Below are positions 1-16,610 of a DNA stretch of 64,000 nucleotides, piece after piece (the stretch's first letter is position 1; the number at the start of each line of letters is the position of its first letter). The DNA is taken from the NCBI RefSeq assembly GCF_014839805.1, contig NC_051142.1:1054001-1118000 (forward strand), read 5' to 3'. Both the position numbers and the translations under genes were made by a program. Source of the stretch: Manduca sexta (taxonomy: Eukaryota; Arthropoda; Insecta; Lepidoptera; Sphingidae). A model generated the notes under the pieces. That model was not told the DNA's origin, did no database searches, and saw only the letters and a program-made list of their open reading frames with translations.

Positions 1-3000
1 GTTATGTTCTCATATTTTCATCTTGATAGAGTTCCGAATGGATTCTTTTTCCGTATAAGCCTCGCAAGTGAGCGTATCCGCGTACAAACCCCTTATAGAA
101 CCTTAGAAAGCTTACAGGGTTCACTGATTATTTAGGGTGTTGAGAAAAAGTAGCAGTACATTTCAGGTCAATTTATTTATTAAATTAGGTAATTTTTTTG
201 TGAATACTCACATGACTTAAAGCTAACAAAGATATATGATATAGACGAAATATTCCAAAACCGTTTTGTCCAAAATCTACGCATCAAGGACGCTGGAGGC
301 TATTAAGAAGGCATTAAAACAAGCTGAATCACTCGCTATACCGCCCTATTGTCTCACTTTGTAACCTTTTAAACTCCAATAACTCCGGACCGTAACCGAC
401 CACTTGAAAAGGCTGCGTCCGTGGAAAATTCAAACCCTCCGAGGCATCCGAAACTAAAAATAGCGCATTGAAAATATGTTGTTACCAAGAGCCCTAAACT
501 CTGCATAGTGTCGTACGGGAATTTTGGACCTTAATGAAGATGAAAAAAGCTACATAAACGATAGAAATGAGCGTAATAATAAATTATACTGCTTATTGGA
601 ATCACGCGTTGGGCGCCATTTAACCTGCTAGGTCGCAGCATCGCATCCGTAGTTCTGGTATCATAATCATGTGTGGTATTAATTACCAATATTTTAGTTT
701 GCCAGCCTTAATTTAAATTATAATTATTGCCAAACATATCCACATCGGTACTTTGAATTTCAAACGCAAATCCAAACAGTCTGTCTATTGGACAATTTTT
801 TTTTTCTTATTGAAAACCATGACATAGATATAATTACAAACGATCGCCGTCGCGCTGGCCAGCCATTCGGAAGATCTGATCTTAACGCTGAAATGCTTTC
901 TTTCATTTACTTTTACGCTTCGACAGTTTCTCGCAATCGCTATTGATACAGTTATATTACTATTTATTTGAATACTGATTAGTTATTGATTTTTGGGAAT
1001 AAAAGGCGCTTTTTATGAAACAACGCGCATTTTTAGATAGGTACGCGAATTTTATTATGAGCAAAGATTAAATACGCCATACGCAATGATGGCTAGTATG
1101 TTTCATGATGAATAATTTCTTGCATTTCCATAAATCTCAACGTACATTTTGGCGACCTGATTAAAAATTTTATGGATGTTGAAAATCTTTATTGAACATT
1201 TGCGGCGGCTGGTTCTGTGACGGTTGGTATTTCATTTCTGCGAATAATTTATTCAGGAAAGTATGATCAACACATGCATGTTATATAGGTATATTAATGA
1301 TTTCATTTTGTTATATCTGACAAGGGACGCCTGGAAAGTTGTTTATACGCGAATAAAATCAATATGTACTTAAGTAAGGTACTCGCATGTAATACGAAAT
1401 TCTTTAAAACTTTGTTTAAAGTACCTTGTACCTTGCAGATCTTATTAGCTATTGCAGTAATCAGACACAAGCTACGAATTGCAAAACTTATCTAACTTAA
1501 TCAAAATTGGACTTACTATTTCTAATCATTATCAAAAAGAAATCCTATTTCAAATACGAACCAACTTTATAGAAGAGTAGCATTTGCTTGCGGATCCGAA
1601 AACAAATACTGATTCCATGCATCTCCTCCTGAAGTAGACAATAATTTGCAACCAATACCATTAGATAGACAATTTAATAAGAAAAATATTAGTCGACTAA
1701 AATTTTCAATAAGACTTAAATTTTATTTTTAAAGCATTTACTCGTAAATCTTTGCACGTTCCCACCCATAAAATATGTGCACCGTAAATATATAGAACGA
1801 ATTCTCAAGATCATTCGCTAAAGGAAGGGTCTTAAGTAAATCTGTAGCACGTGAGTCGTTTAATATCTCAGTACTACAAGCAATTTGCTTATCTACCTAC
1901 GAGTATTTATTATGACAGTCATTGAGCATGATTACGTTAAGTGGGCATTCCCTACAATTCAATTCGTATATTTGACTTTTCAGTTCAACGATTCCTTTAT
2001 TATTTGTATTGCCGAGTCCATGTTATTATTATTATTACATGTTGACTTAGGTGTTAAAATTACAGGTAATAGAAAAAGGTAATAAAATAACTAATACTGA
2101 CTCTATTAATAAATAAGTATTTAAAAGTATTAAGAATATAATAACAGTACCATTATAATGAGGATTACCAACATACTTTAAAAAAATAACAACTCACGAC
2201 AGCAACAAACAAAAAGTAAAATTGGCAAAATGCCTTTAAAAATCTCAAAAAACTTTAAAGTAAAAAAACTAATTAAAAAGTATAAATAACAACTATGTAG
2301 TCTTAATATTAACAATAGTAAATAAACATCACACCACCATGAGTTATTTATTTATTGATTGTGCGTTTAATTATGAAAGACAAAGTTCAATATTATATTA
2401 GCACACATTTCAAGAGTCACTTGCTGCGGTTTGCCTCGTAAATTTTATCTGTTACGCTAACATCAACTCTATTGATTTGTGATAGAGTTCAAGTTAAACA
2501 CATTCTAAGTAATAAAATGGCATAGGTAGTTTAGCTAAAACACTTGACCATTGTTTGTCGTAAATAATTGATATTGGATTGTATTTTATATCCGACAAAG
2601 GGGTGAGATACTGCTCTACAGGCACAACTCTTAATAAAGCTGTATCTAAATAAGTTAATAAAAACTAATATTAATAAATGATTATTTAAGGTCGCTTCAG
2701 CCGCCTGTCATAATAATTACTTAGATAAGATTAAACTCAAACCAAGGTTTATGCATACAGCCTTGTACTAGTTCCATTTAATTCTGGATAAAGCGTAATA
2801 TGCAATTTTGAGTTTAACTCAATGCTGATAAAGTGCTATAACTTATCCACGCGCACTTACGAGTATCTAATCGAAAGAACTCGGAAAGTTTTAATGAAAT
2901 TGAAACTTTCGCATATATTGAAATATTTACTCCCAATAGATTAAGTGCATATGGGATAGGCATTTTTTTTTATTAAAGCATTAGTGCTGAAAATGACTTC

Positions 3001-4059
3001 TACCTAGAATTTTGACAGTTATTTAGTCTATTAACATTTTTATGCTTATAGAAACTGTTAGCATCTTTATTTCATAATTTTTTCATTGTGATTCCATATT
3101 CAAAGAAATTCCTGGATTATTTTCCAAGCCGTACCAACCATCTTATAAATGTGTTATCGGTCATAGTATCACTAAATGCGGAACAAGATAGACTTATTTA
3201 GGTTCATTCACTTCACGTGTGAACAATATAATCTTAACATTAATAAAATAAACTTCTTTATTGTACATGAAAATTTGTAATCAGCCGAAGTTTGATTCGT
3301 CTTTTATTATAAAAGTTTTGGCTCTTTGTCGGTCGTCAACTCTTTTACTGTCTGGGTACAAGCTAGAAATCGTTTTACGACATCAACCAGTGCATCTCAA
3401 CATCGACATGTTCGCAAATTCAGCCCTTCTTCACATTCAGTATTCAACAGAACATAATAATACCATTCGATCCACTTCAGTATAAAATCAGTTTTATTCA
3501 AAGTTAGTGCCGCTCCCTGCTGTTTGTCGTAAAGCGGAGCCATATTTTATTCTTCATAAACTATCTCGAGTTTTATGAAAGGCAAAGAAAATAGCGTATT
3601 TTATTGTCTTGTGTAATGTCAGTTTATCACTTCTGAAAATTAATTCTCTAGACGTTGAACTGATCTTCATCGCTACTAAAAACTAAGGATCAATTTACAT
3701 TTAAACTATTCAGGGAAGTTAAAAATAAGATTATCATGATTTTAAATTTGATCTTCTGCAAAATATTAAATTAACACAAATACGAACTTATATAAATCAA
3801 ATCTCATCAAAAATATTTCACAATCACGCGCGTATCTACTGAAAAGGTTCCTATCATTATAAAACTAAAGGGCATTCGAGATAAGCTATGTGGCATACAT
3901 AAAGATCGTTTATATGTAAATATACACAGATTCCCGGTTCCGTAGGTGCGATGTGAACGAAACTTTAAAGCGACACGAAGGTCTTTCCTCTCGAGTTCAT
4001 TCCACTGGAGAGTGTTATATCTCACTTGATGTCAAGCAGTTAGATAATATTGAAATAAC
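1..4059. other. AT-rich intergenic DNA, nothing recognised
   Basis: I see no convincing coding exon, RNA gene or known repeat here. The ORFs present are short, AT-biased and lack family motifs. The last few hundred bases are the upstream region of the protease gene. Confidence 0.5.
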
Positions 4060-4067
4060 TATAAAAG
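4060..4067 (+). promoter_or_regulatory. TATA box of the serine protease gene
   Basis: TATAAAAG lies 65 nt upstream of the start codon at 4132. That would put transcription start near 4090 and give a 5' UTR of about 40 nt, a compact arrangement usual for insect secreted digestive proteases. The start site itself is inferred. Confidence 0.6.
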
Positions 4068-4131
4068 GATATCGTTCGCTACCAAATTGTAGAAGTGGTT
4101 GCGATTTTACGTTTACTTGTTTACTTTAACA

Positions 4132-7146
<3,015 letters not shown>

Positions 7147-7239
7147 GTTAACGGTATTTGTAAAGTAGATTAATGATTACTAATATATTTCAATTGTATT
7201 TTAATGTATGTGATATCACTGTTTATAGCTGAGACATGA

Positions 7240-7245
7240 AATAAA
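7240..7245 (+). terminator. Polyadenylation signal of the protease gene
   Basis: AATAAA lies about 95 nt downstream of the stop codon at 7144-7146. Confidence 0.55.
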
Positions 7246-7323
7246 CATTAATTTAAGTCTAACTATATGTCAAAACCATTTTATTTCTTAAATATAAAGA
7301 TTATTGATCAAAATTTAAATATA

Positions 7324-7594
7324 GTGGCGATAGTCTAATTGGGCGTCAAACGGACTACCGAGACGAATGTCCGTAGGTTTAAACCTTAAGGCAACACTTC
7401 TGACTTTTTAAAGTTATTTATGTATTATTTGTGAATTATCGCTTACTTTAACAGTGAACATTGTGAGGAAAACACCTGAGAAATTGACAATCCGTACTAG
7501 AGCATGGTGGTAGAATAAGGCCTAAACCATCTCAGTAGTAGTGGAGGCCCGTGCGAATCTTTGGGATAGTATAAAACACAGGGCGGATATTATT
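7324..7594 (+). mobile_element. tRNA-derived SINE, near full length
   Basis: A 5' tRNA-like head (GGCGATAGTCTAATTGGG as A box, GTCCGTAGGTTTAAACC as a decayed B box) is followed by the body and tail seen at 57971-58293, including the 'tcagtagtagtggaggcccgtg' core. It is about 270 bp and diverged. Confidence 0.7.
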
Positions 7595-7777
7595 CAGACG
7601 CAGAACACTACTTCGATTATAATCAATGATTACACGCTGAAAAAAAGGAAATATTACGTATATTATATTTCAAGGTAGATATGTAAAAGTTACACTTAAC
7701 TTGTATCATATATGTTGTACATATTTTATACATCATCTAATTCTGTACATTAAAGGATATTGTAAAACACATTATAA

Positions 7778-8257
7778 TATATACTATTATATAAAATTGA
7801 AGAGTTTGTTTGTTTGAACGCGCTAATCTCAGGAACTTCCGGTGCGAATTGAAAAAATCTTCACGCTATATCATCACGCTATGACCAATGGGAGCGGAGC
7901 ATCAATAAAAAATGTTGCAACAACGGGGACTTTATTTTTCTTTTGAGAGCTTCCGTTGCATGCTCTGTGTAAACGGCAAAAGTTACGAAACAAATATATA
8001 TGACGGAATTGCTTCTCTTAAAAAGTTCTAAAAAATATATTATAAAACAGTCCCTGCTGCATCTGTCTGCCTGTTGCACGCGTTAAACTCAAAACTACCC
8101 AACGGACTTAAATAAAATTTGGTATCGAGATAGTTTAAGGCCCTGCAAAGAACATTGAAAAATTTCTATCCCGGAAAATATATAGCATGACTTTTATAAA
8201 AGAATCTTTAGCCCGGAAAATCTTTATCACGCGGGCGAACCCGTGGGCAAAAGCTAG
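7778..8257 (+). mobile_element. Non-autonomous Helitron-like element
   Basis: The 5' end is a slightly decayed version of TCTATACTATTATATAAA, followed by the GTTTGTTTG and 'acgcgctaatctcaggaac' text shared with 11765 and 51371. The 3' end carries a short GC-rich hairpin (CACGCGGGCGAACCCGTGGG), then AAAAGCTAG followed by T, the Helitron end plan. No replicase or helicase ORF is present. Confidence 0.65.
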
Positions 8258-9330
8258 TAATAAAATATAACAAAGCTTTTCTGTATCAGATATTTCTTGG
8301 TACAAAATACACTTTGTATTTTCAAAATAAACACGAGATAACAATGTTTCGTGGTTGGAAAAATAAATCACAGCCCTCGTCGAAAACATAAACAGTAAAA
8401 TGTAACGATTTGTTCCTTCGACTTTTCAAAACGACTTTCTATTATTTCTAGATCGTTTTGAATTTAAAATATATCTTACAGGGATATAAATATTGGAATT
8501 TATAAAATCCCTAAGGAATGGGGACCACTATACCGGCATCACGATTTTTTTGATAAATGAACACTTCACGCACTTACACACTCTTTAGTCACGGTTGTTT
8601 GAATAATAACGACGGAGACGTGAATTAAATCACGAAAAAACAACATTCTGACGCGTTAAAATTTATTTGATGGGTAATTTTTAATGAATTCTTGAAAATT
8701 AGCTCTTAGTGCCATAATAATAGATCAGTATTTTCACAGACCGAATCTAGCCCCAAAAGGTCACCAATAACCTGTAAACAAGAAGAAGTCACAATAAAAT
8801 TAAAAATAACACCATCTCACCTAACTTACCATTATAATTTCATCAGAAGTGAAATGACGAATTTTCTTCGAAATGAATTAATCGTTTCATGTATCTTGTG
8901 CCTATGTCATATAAACAGAAATCATTAACAGATTATTTCACAATAATCTTTTTATTATTTGCTTTAAAACCAAACATTACAACGTAATTTCGTGATAAGT
9001 CAGCCAATATCATTTTTGACGTCATCAGTAAACGATAATCCAATTAATAAACCTTAGACCTTGTATACTGTCAGGGTATATTAATTCATAAGTTAAATTG
9101 TTAAATGCTCATTATGGATTAAAATGTAATTTACTAATTGCTTTCTATTATAGCTAACAAGTTATAACAGGCATAAACGCAAACATCTGCGTGAAACTAC
9201 AAAGAACAAAGCAGAAATATAATTTACAATATTTTATTTTGAAATTAAGATTTACAACTGCACTCGCGAAATTTAAAATAAATTCACTAACTTAAACACA
9301 TTAAAGACAAACTTTATTTCTTTCGAGATA
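8258..9330. other. Intergenic, nothing recognised
   Basis: AT-rich DNA with short ORFs only; no motif or repeat boundary that I can support. Confidence 0.45.
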
Positions 9331-9440
9331 ACAATTTGTGGCGGAAGGTGAAATTTTTCGAAAGGAAACCTGACATATAGGTACTAATGTGCGCAAATGC
9401 GCCCCGCAAATCGTTCTTATAATAATAAAATTTTACGCAA
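9331..9440 (+). mobile_element. Truncated copy of a TIR-bearing MITE family
   Basis: It begins with a variant of the family end (acaatttgtggcggaaggtg, then aaatttttcg) that matches the left end at 19167. The opposite inverted end is missing. Confidence 0.45.
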
Positions 9441-9574
9441 AGGAAAGTCGACAGAAATAGGGTTATACGAACACGTCCCCTCTGATAAGAATTTAGAGAT
9501 TTATTCGAATTTTCCAATGTTACATACTTTCCTCACACAATCACTCTTACTTTAAACTTATTTTAGCGTAAAAG

Positions 9575-9722
9575 TTGATTAAGAATTGCTTAAATAGCTG
9601 TCAAAAACATCACCGGTTCCTAGTTTAAACCTAATTAATAGGCAAGATGGCGGGTTGATTTACAGCTGATCGAGTAAACTTTGTGTTTTAAGAATAGCTT
9701 TGCGAATTTTTTATAAGTAAAA
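9575..9722 (+). repeat. Dispersed repeat, copy 1 (pairs with 34058-34207)
   Basis: About 145 bp shared with intron 2 of the HSD17B8-like gene, including 'aacatcaccggttcctag' and 'caagatggcgggtt'. Both copies face the same way. The family is not identified. Confidence 0.7.
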
Positions 9723-11764
9723 CCAAATATCAGTAAAAGAAACTATATAGAAATTTCTAGGCCTCCTGAACACTACGGCACCTAGTTACGACATTGAATA
9801 CAGTTGCCAATAAAGTTGTGATGGCCCTGGACACTTAGTTCCAGACAGTTTGCTTCGTTGTCGGAATCAAAGCCTGGGATATTCGGATTGCTGAATAGAA
9901 TTAGTTAGCAACTTGTATTACTTATGTAACTGTCAGTAACGATATAGAAAGTATAGTCCACGTTGGGAAATAAAGGAACTTCTTTAAAAAATTGGATTTT
10001 TTTTTGGATCTTTTCCGAAACGCAAAGAAATTGTGGTGGAATATTTAGCAATTTCCAAGGGAATTGACAGGTTTCAATTTGGAGAGAGATCTCAAATTTT
10101 TATGTAGTGTGGGTTGGGGGCTAAGCGAAAATTTCATGTAAGTAATCCCAATAATTTGAAACAAATACATAAGGTATTTATACTTTATGTATTTGTGTCA
10201 CTACTACTTATAGAAAAATGAAATTGGATATAGGTACATTTGTTTTGTAATAAACCTAAAGATTAAAATAAAATGATAACTTACCAGAAAAAAAAACGTA
10301 TTAATGAAAAAATATTTTTAGAGGAAAGGCGCACAAAATCGTGTGTATTTTCGCGTTAAAAATCCAGCGACTAAACGCCGGTACTTTATTTAACAAACCT
10401 ACATTAAGTTTACCTATTCCGATTCGTTTTGAAAGGTAAAGGGTGTTTTATCGTCAAACGAATGCTCGCAAATCGGGCTTAATCCGGGAACAATAGTGGT
10501 TTCGAATGCCTTCTTTGAGAAACGCTTTACTGAAACTAAAATACTTATAGTATAACTTATACGTTCCACCTCTGTCCAGAAACTATAAAAAGAATATTTT
10601 GCAAAGTATTAAAATAAAAAGTTCAACATAAGTAAACTACACTGTCTCGATTTTACAATGAAATATCCACAAAATAAGTAAGTCGTACAAATATTCCAAA
10701 GGAAGTAGGTAGGTAGGTAGGTACACGTTTCAAAATAAGGGCCAATAATGGCGTCCTTAACGATGTAAGAATCTTCCTATTAGGCAAAGCAACCTTCAAC
10801 TAGAACCAGTAATTGGATTAAAAGAGTCTAAGATTAGACTTTGAACTGCGTAATACCTACCCTCCAAAGGTCATAGATTCATAGTGGACGTAGGATATAA
10901 TAATAAATTACTGTTATTTTAGTGTTATGTCTACTAGAATAGCTAAATAAAATAATATGCATGCATTTTGAATAGAGTCTCTAGAGATATCCTCCTAAAG
11001 CGGTCATTACCAAGCAAATTGTCTCAAACAATCTAAGAAAGGTTCCCGTAAAGAACACAGCTCTCTGCGCTAAATGCAAATGCTCTTCAGCACTTCGAAG
11101 TGGATGCTTTTCTAGTTTTCTTTTGATCCTTTCATTCTTTTGTTATTGCATTGTTACGTTTTTCATTTGTCTGTTGTAAAAGTTTGCTTTTTTGTCCATA
11201 TTTATATCGTGGTTTGAAGAACTATTATTGTCGTTTAGCGATAATTCTTTATTATTTTAAAGTAGTATATTAATGTTTTAACCACTTCTTTGATTAAATT
11301 ATTAGAAAGCAGTTTTTCTTACCACTGCTATCTACTACTAATATTGAAAAATGCGGAACTGTTGCTTTACGCACAGGGAGTGACAGATCAACATGATTTT
11401 CGCATGTAATTTAAAACCATATTATACATGTAATTTTTTATTTATTAACAAAATACATTTTCTTTTGGATATTTATTTCAGGGACACCCCACGGGGGCGA
11501 AGCTATAAGTAGAAGTAGCACCTCAATAAGGCAAAAGTGTCAAAATTATAAGTATATTTTTCTTTCGAACTCAAACGTCAAGGGAGTTGATTTAGTTTAA
11601 GTAACAACTTATGTTGAGAGGGAGAGGTCCACAGGAACCCTTAGTATAGATCTTGGAAAGCGACTTTGTTTGTTTTCGTAAGTTCTATAATGTTACAACT
11701 CCCGCGAGGACTCGTGTTATGTTACCTCAAGACTTCTGTGTGGGTCTACTTAGCGAAAATTATA
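9723..11764. other. Intergenic, short GTAG microsatellite only
   Basis: A short (GTAG)n run sits near 10706-10722. Otherwise I see no gene or repeat that I can name. Confidence 0.45.
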
Positions 11765-12166
11765 TCTATACTATTATATACAGGAGTTTGTTTGTTTAAA
11801 CGCGCTTATCTCAGGATCTACTAAACCGATTTAAAATACGAAGCTTCGGTACTCCTGAATACTTTATGAATTATAGCTTGCTTTAACGGTGAAGAAAAAC
11901 ATCGTAAGGAAACCTGTATACCTGATAAGGTCTCTATAGGAATTTCGAGGGTGTGTGAAGTCTACTAATCCGCACTAGGCCAGCGTGGTGGACTAAGGCC
12001 TAATCCCTCTCAGTAGTAGAGGTGGCCCGTGCCCAACGGTGGGACAGAATATAAATACAGGGCTGATATTATTGTTATATTACTCCTGACTGCTTTTAGC
12101 TCCTTTTTATCGCGGGAAAATCTCTATCCTGGAAAATATTTTTGAGTCGCATGCAAAAGCTATTAG
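11765..12166 (+). mobile_element. Helitron-like element interrupted by a SINE
   Basis: It starts A|TCTATACTATTATATACAGG, carries the same internal text as 7778-8257, and ends with a decayed GCAAAAGCTATTAGT. The interior is interrupted by the SINE at 11855-12078, so the SINE arrived later. Confidence 0.6.
11855..12078 (+). mobile_element. SINE 3' part nested in a Helitron-like element
   Basis: It matches the body and tail of the SINE at 57971 ('cgcactaggccagcgtggtg', 'ctctcagtagtagaggtggc', 'acagggctgatattattg'). The tRNA-like head is missing. Confidence 0.7.
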
Positions 12167-12261
12167 TTAAATATGTGACCATGTCTACATTACACACTAG
12201 AGATTTCTATTTGCTTCTCTTCTGATTATTTTAACTAATAGGATCATTCAACTAATCAAGT

Positions 12262-12447
12262 GACTCCACTGCACCTGATGAGATATGATTACACCTCGCC
12301 AGTCGCCACAATTTTGCCGGCCTGTTTGAGATCGGTAATACACAGGTTGATCCCGGAACGATTCACACTTGTGGGCCACTATGACTGGTTTACACCTCGA
12401 TACGGTGGTCACTATCTCAGCGGATATAAATGTCCTACCATGAACAT
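12262..12447 (+). repeat. Interspersed repeat family B, copy 1
   Basis: Shares text with 16611, 43002 and 62590: 'ctgcacctgatg', 'cacaggttgatcccggaacg', 'gtgggccactatg', 'ggtggtcactat' and a final 'gcggatataaatgtcctacc'. Open frames here are incidental. The family is common in Lepidoptera to my knowledge, but its class is not clear from this window. Confidence 0.6.
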
Positions 12448-12639
12448 ATAGTAAGGTAAGTCCTCAATTGTTTATAACGACATTTTATCTCTAGTTTTAG
12501 TATAAAATTGACACAATTTAATAATTGCCAAGCCTAAGGATCAATCACAGTTCATTACCGCTTACACAGCCGCCACTACACTTGTGGATTGTGGACCAAC
12601 AACTAATTACATCTTTCATGATCTTTATACCCAAAGAAG

Positions 12640-12850
12640 TAGGCTCAAGTGCAAAGAGGATACCCACTTTTCGCCATGCCTATTCCGACTAATGACATGA
12701 TAGGTTACTACTTTAACATCATATCCGGGCTGACACACCGCTGCAAAACTTAACATCACTTTCCCCGACCCGGGTACGAACCCGGGACCTTACGGCGGTG
12801 GAGTAACACGTACACAATACATCTTTGCTTCGTCATTGCCACCAAGGCAA
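12640..12850 (-). mobile_element. tRNA-derived SINE, second type, reverse strand
   Basis: Read on the minus strand it opens with CCTTGGTGGC, has a clear B box (GGGTTCGTACCCGGGTCGGG), and continues into 'catggcgaaaagtgggtat', the same body as the element at 50772. Confidence 0.65.
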
Positions 12851-15800
12851 TCATTTACTAGCACATACATAGGTATGTGCTACTTATAGATAGCTATAGA
12901 TAGCTATATCCTTAAGTATCAAGGAGCAATACAACCATAGCAAGCTTAAAAGCGAACCTCATAAATCCTTTCAGTACACAAAAGGCAACTTACAACTCAA
13001 TGTACAGTTAAACCGCTCTTAAGTTTTAATACTTTCCATTGCTCCTCGCAAGGCAATATTTTGCTGAGCCGATTTCGCCTTACAAAGGATTTGCTTATAA
13101 AAAGTTACAAAGTTTCAGCATATTGTTACCTTCTTTACCTTCAAAGCAATTAGTGTTGTTCTTGAATTTGTTTACTTGTAATTTAGAAGTATAAGGATGT
13201 TCCTTTTAATTTTAGATCTCTCGTTTTTACCATCATAAATATTAAGTACGAATTTAAGAAATATAAGTGAAGTCTTTTATTGATATAAACGAAAATATTA
13301 AGTGATACATATAAGGACTACATCCTAGATTAACACGTAGGCTTCTTTTTATCCCGGTAATTTTTTTTGTGTGGGAAATACTTAATTTTTTTTTTAAATA
13401 GAGTGCTATTGCAATTTAGGGACTTTTGTAGCGGAAAAGGCTTTTTCAAGGAATACGGGCGAAGTCGCGAGCAATACCTAGTTGGTGATATATCGTTTGC
13501 CTTTTTTATATTAGAAATATTTTTGTTTCTCTTTTCTATTATGAACTGTGATGCCGCACAAGCTTAATAATTTATATATGTTTGTGATTCGCGTAGACCT
13601 TGTTGCTGAACAATGCATTACTAATAAGTAATAGTCACTTCAGTTTCAACTCATAGTTGCTAAAGTTAAGCCTAACGTCTGCGTGGCACCTTTAATATTT
13701 CCTTTGTTAATGTAAGTTTGAACTAAAGACATCTATCTTACTTTGTAATTTTTAAGCTACAAGATGGGTACTTAATATAAATATTGTCAAATAACAGTAT
13801 TTTAAGCAGTACTCTACGGCTTCTTACTACTTTTTAATATTCCCAAGTACTGAAAGTAATTTAACTTCTTATAACTCGACGCAAAGGTACGTTCCCAGTG
13901 AAAGAATTAACCTGAACATTTCCTTCATAACTAATAGTGTCCCACTATAACGTGGGCCGTGGCACATGAAAGCAAACAACCCACTTTATTATAACGACGT
14001 CATATTGCAATGTCACCCGAGAAAAGAAACGCGCAGTAGGACAGGAGAAAATCTTCGTTTTCATATTCACCCGGCCAAAGACTTTTTTTACATACATATA
14101 GTATGTGTGCTTCTGGTTTTCAGACTTCACATTGGGAGAATTGTCGTATAAACGATACAGTCAAACAAAATAAATTGGATTCGATTGAAGACTGAGAATA
14201 AGATTTTATTTCTATAGCCGAATATAAACAATAATATTATTAAAACTTACGCGAGACAAATTTAATTATTAGGTAACAAACCAATTTTACTCACGTATTC
14301 TTAGTTGGAATCGTCGACCAGTTTCAACCTATTAATTGGGTCTTCTTCACAGACAAGTGCTGAGAGGATATCGCGTCGCGGAGGCCTCTCGATCACAATA
14401 TTATATTATAAACAAGCTAAAATAATACAACGTAATCTGCTTTATATAATAGTTTTATCTATTGTGTTATGAGCACTAAATGTTCTATGTTTTCTTGCTT
14501 GAAATAATATTTGTTCTGAAACGTAGATTGTCGTAACGTGTGAGTAATTTGCATATACATTAACAAAAAATATTGTTAGAGGAAGCGAAATAAAACATTG
14601 TTTATCTCCATCCTATTTAAGTTTTGTTTCAGGACGATTTATAAATTTTGATTTTTCAATATACTCATAATCATTTGAACATTTCCTTCACCAAGATATC
14701 TTCTTTCCTTCCTCCAACACAAAATTTATCTTCCATTTCAATATTATTATTTAAATTGCCTAATACTTTAATTCCATAACGATCACTATTGTCATAAACT
14801 ATCATACTGTACTCCCATACTGTTAATCCTCGAGTCGAGAAACTCACGTAGTTTTCCAATAGAAGTAGCAAAGTTCCGAAGTGATCATAATTATTAGCCT
14901 TTGTAAACAGAAAGTTCCAGATCACAGTCAGGTGGCCCCGAAACCTTATACAAACTTGGAAAACTAAGAGAAATAACACTAACAAGCTAGAGAGCCTAAT
15001 TAGGTACGCGGAGCAACGTGAACTATTTTCTCGGCGTAAACAAGGTTATTTTATATATTGGTGTGAAGCGTCAACAATTAATCTGGGGCCTAATCAATAT
15101 GTCTATCTACAATCGTTAACGCTAACGTTATGTAAAGGAAATACATATCCTAGCGACTGACTTATCGTTAAGATATTTGATTTATTTTAATCTGCAATAA
15201 TATTCAATCATTTCAAAAACATCTTTTATACATAAAATCTTTATAATCACAATTATCCAACTCAAGAATCCAACCAGAAAACGCAATACCTTTTTGAAAC
15301 CACGCATACACTAATGGATGACTCCTTTTTTAACATGGTATTCGAAACATCCATTTGCAATAAAAAAAAACCTTGAAACAGAAACATAGAAAAGCGTACT
15401 TTTGGCATAAAATGTTATTTCACTATAGCATAGTATACAATGACGTCACTCAACTGTACGACAGAGAAATGCGGAACAAATGATCGTCTTTGATTACTAC
15501 AAAAACATTTATACTTTGTAATAAATAAAAATACGCTCATAGTGCATGTTTATGTACATATTATATGTGTAACGTGGGTATAGATAAAAAAATACAATAT
15601 TGTTTTTTTTTATTTTATTTAACATACTTGATACGGATTATGTAATTGTAATTGAAGCATACCTCCAATATTATAGTCCAACATTATATATATAATTTGC
15701 TTACTAACGATGACCGGTAAGTAATGCCTATAGTTAATAGGTAACAATTATTATAATTATCGTCGTGTATCGTAATTTTTAAAACTACACTATATTCTCG

Positions 15801-16610
15801 ATTCAAAATATAACATTATAGTCGCTAAGATAATAGCAACAAGACAAAATATTATTCAACCCAAAGAATACATCATTATTTTTGTAATTTAGTATAGTAT
15901 ATAGAATATTGATTATTTTTATATATTCGGTATCTAAATCTAAGTATTCAATTAAAACAAGCAGAACAACTTGGAACACAGCTTCGCCAAACCCACAAAT
16001 AAATTAACAAATCCGCAAACGTAACCGCGGTTCCGATAACTATAGACAAAGCTCTCTTCAAATAATTCCGAGAACAACTAAAATAAACTTGTTAGACATT
16101 ACAAAGCGTACTTCAACCATCAGACAGACAAGAACCACTCAATTGTGTATATTTGTAAACATAAACCGGAATTAAAAGAAAATTTGTTTTACGTTGAAAT
16201 AAAATTACGTATTATTTTCGCGTTTTTTTTTTTATTTCGGGTGAATCCGTAAAATTAATTTATTTTAATGTTTATCATTTGCGTAAACATAAGAAATCAT
16301 TAGTCTTGTAATTTTGTGTTATTTACATTTTGAAAAATCTTACCACTAAATCTACTGTGGAACACATATATTCACCTGATTTCCAATACATTGTACTACA
16401 CTATTTCTAAGTTCCGAGTGACGTCATACAGTGTAATGAGTGCTGTCGCCATAGAATATTTAAGTTGATTTGCCAGCTCTCTGTGTGTGATGCTTACGGT
16501 CACACAGTAATACAGAACCCAAGATTTCATAACCAACTTATAAAATACTATTTAATATACATTCATAATAATTACTATGCATATCTTACACTAAACCTTT
16601 GGCTTTTTTT
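12851..16610. other. Intergenic, unrecognised ORFs only
   Basis: Mostly AT-rich. An open frame runs on the minus strand from 15045 to 14671 (described separately). Overlapping short ORFs on both strands near 13945-14151 show no motif. Confidence 0.4.
14671..15045 (-). CDS. Unrecognised open frame of about 124 codons
   Basis: The frame is open from just after a stop at 15046-15048 to a TGA at 14671-14673. It has a hydrophobic stretch (LLVLFLLVFQVCI) followed by a mixed region with a charged C terminus (EDKFCVGGRKEDILVKEMFK). There is no ATG near its 5' end; the first internal Met falls late. It could be the last exon of a gene, an old pseudogene or chance. I do not recognise a family. Confidence 0.2.
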   Translation of the reverse strand, partial: PCLRRENSSRCSAYLIRLSSLLVLFLLVFQVCIRFRGHLTVIWNFLFTKANNYDHFGTLLLLLENYVSFSTRGLTVWEYSMIVYDNSDRYGIKVLGNLNNNIEMEDKFCVGGRKEDILVKEMFK

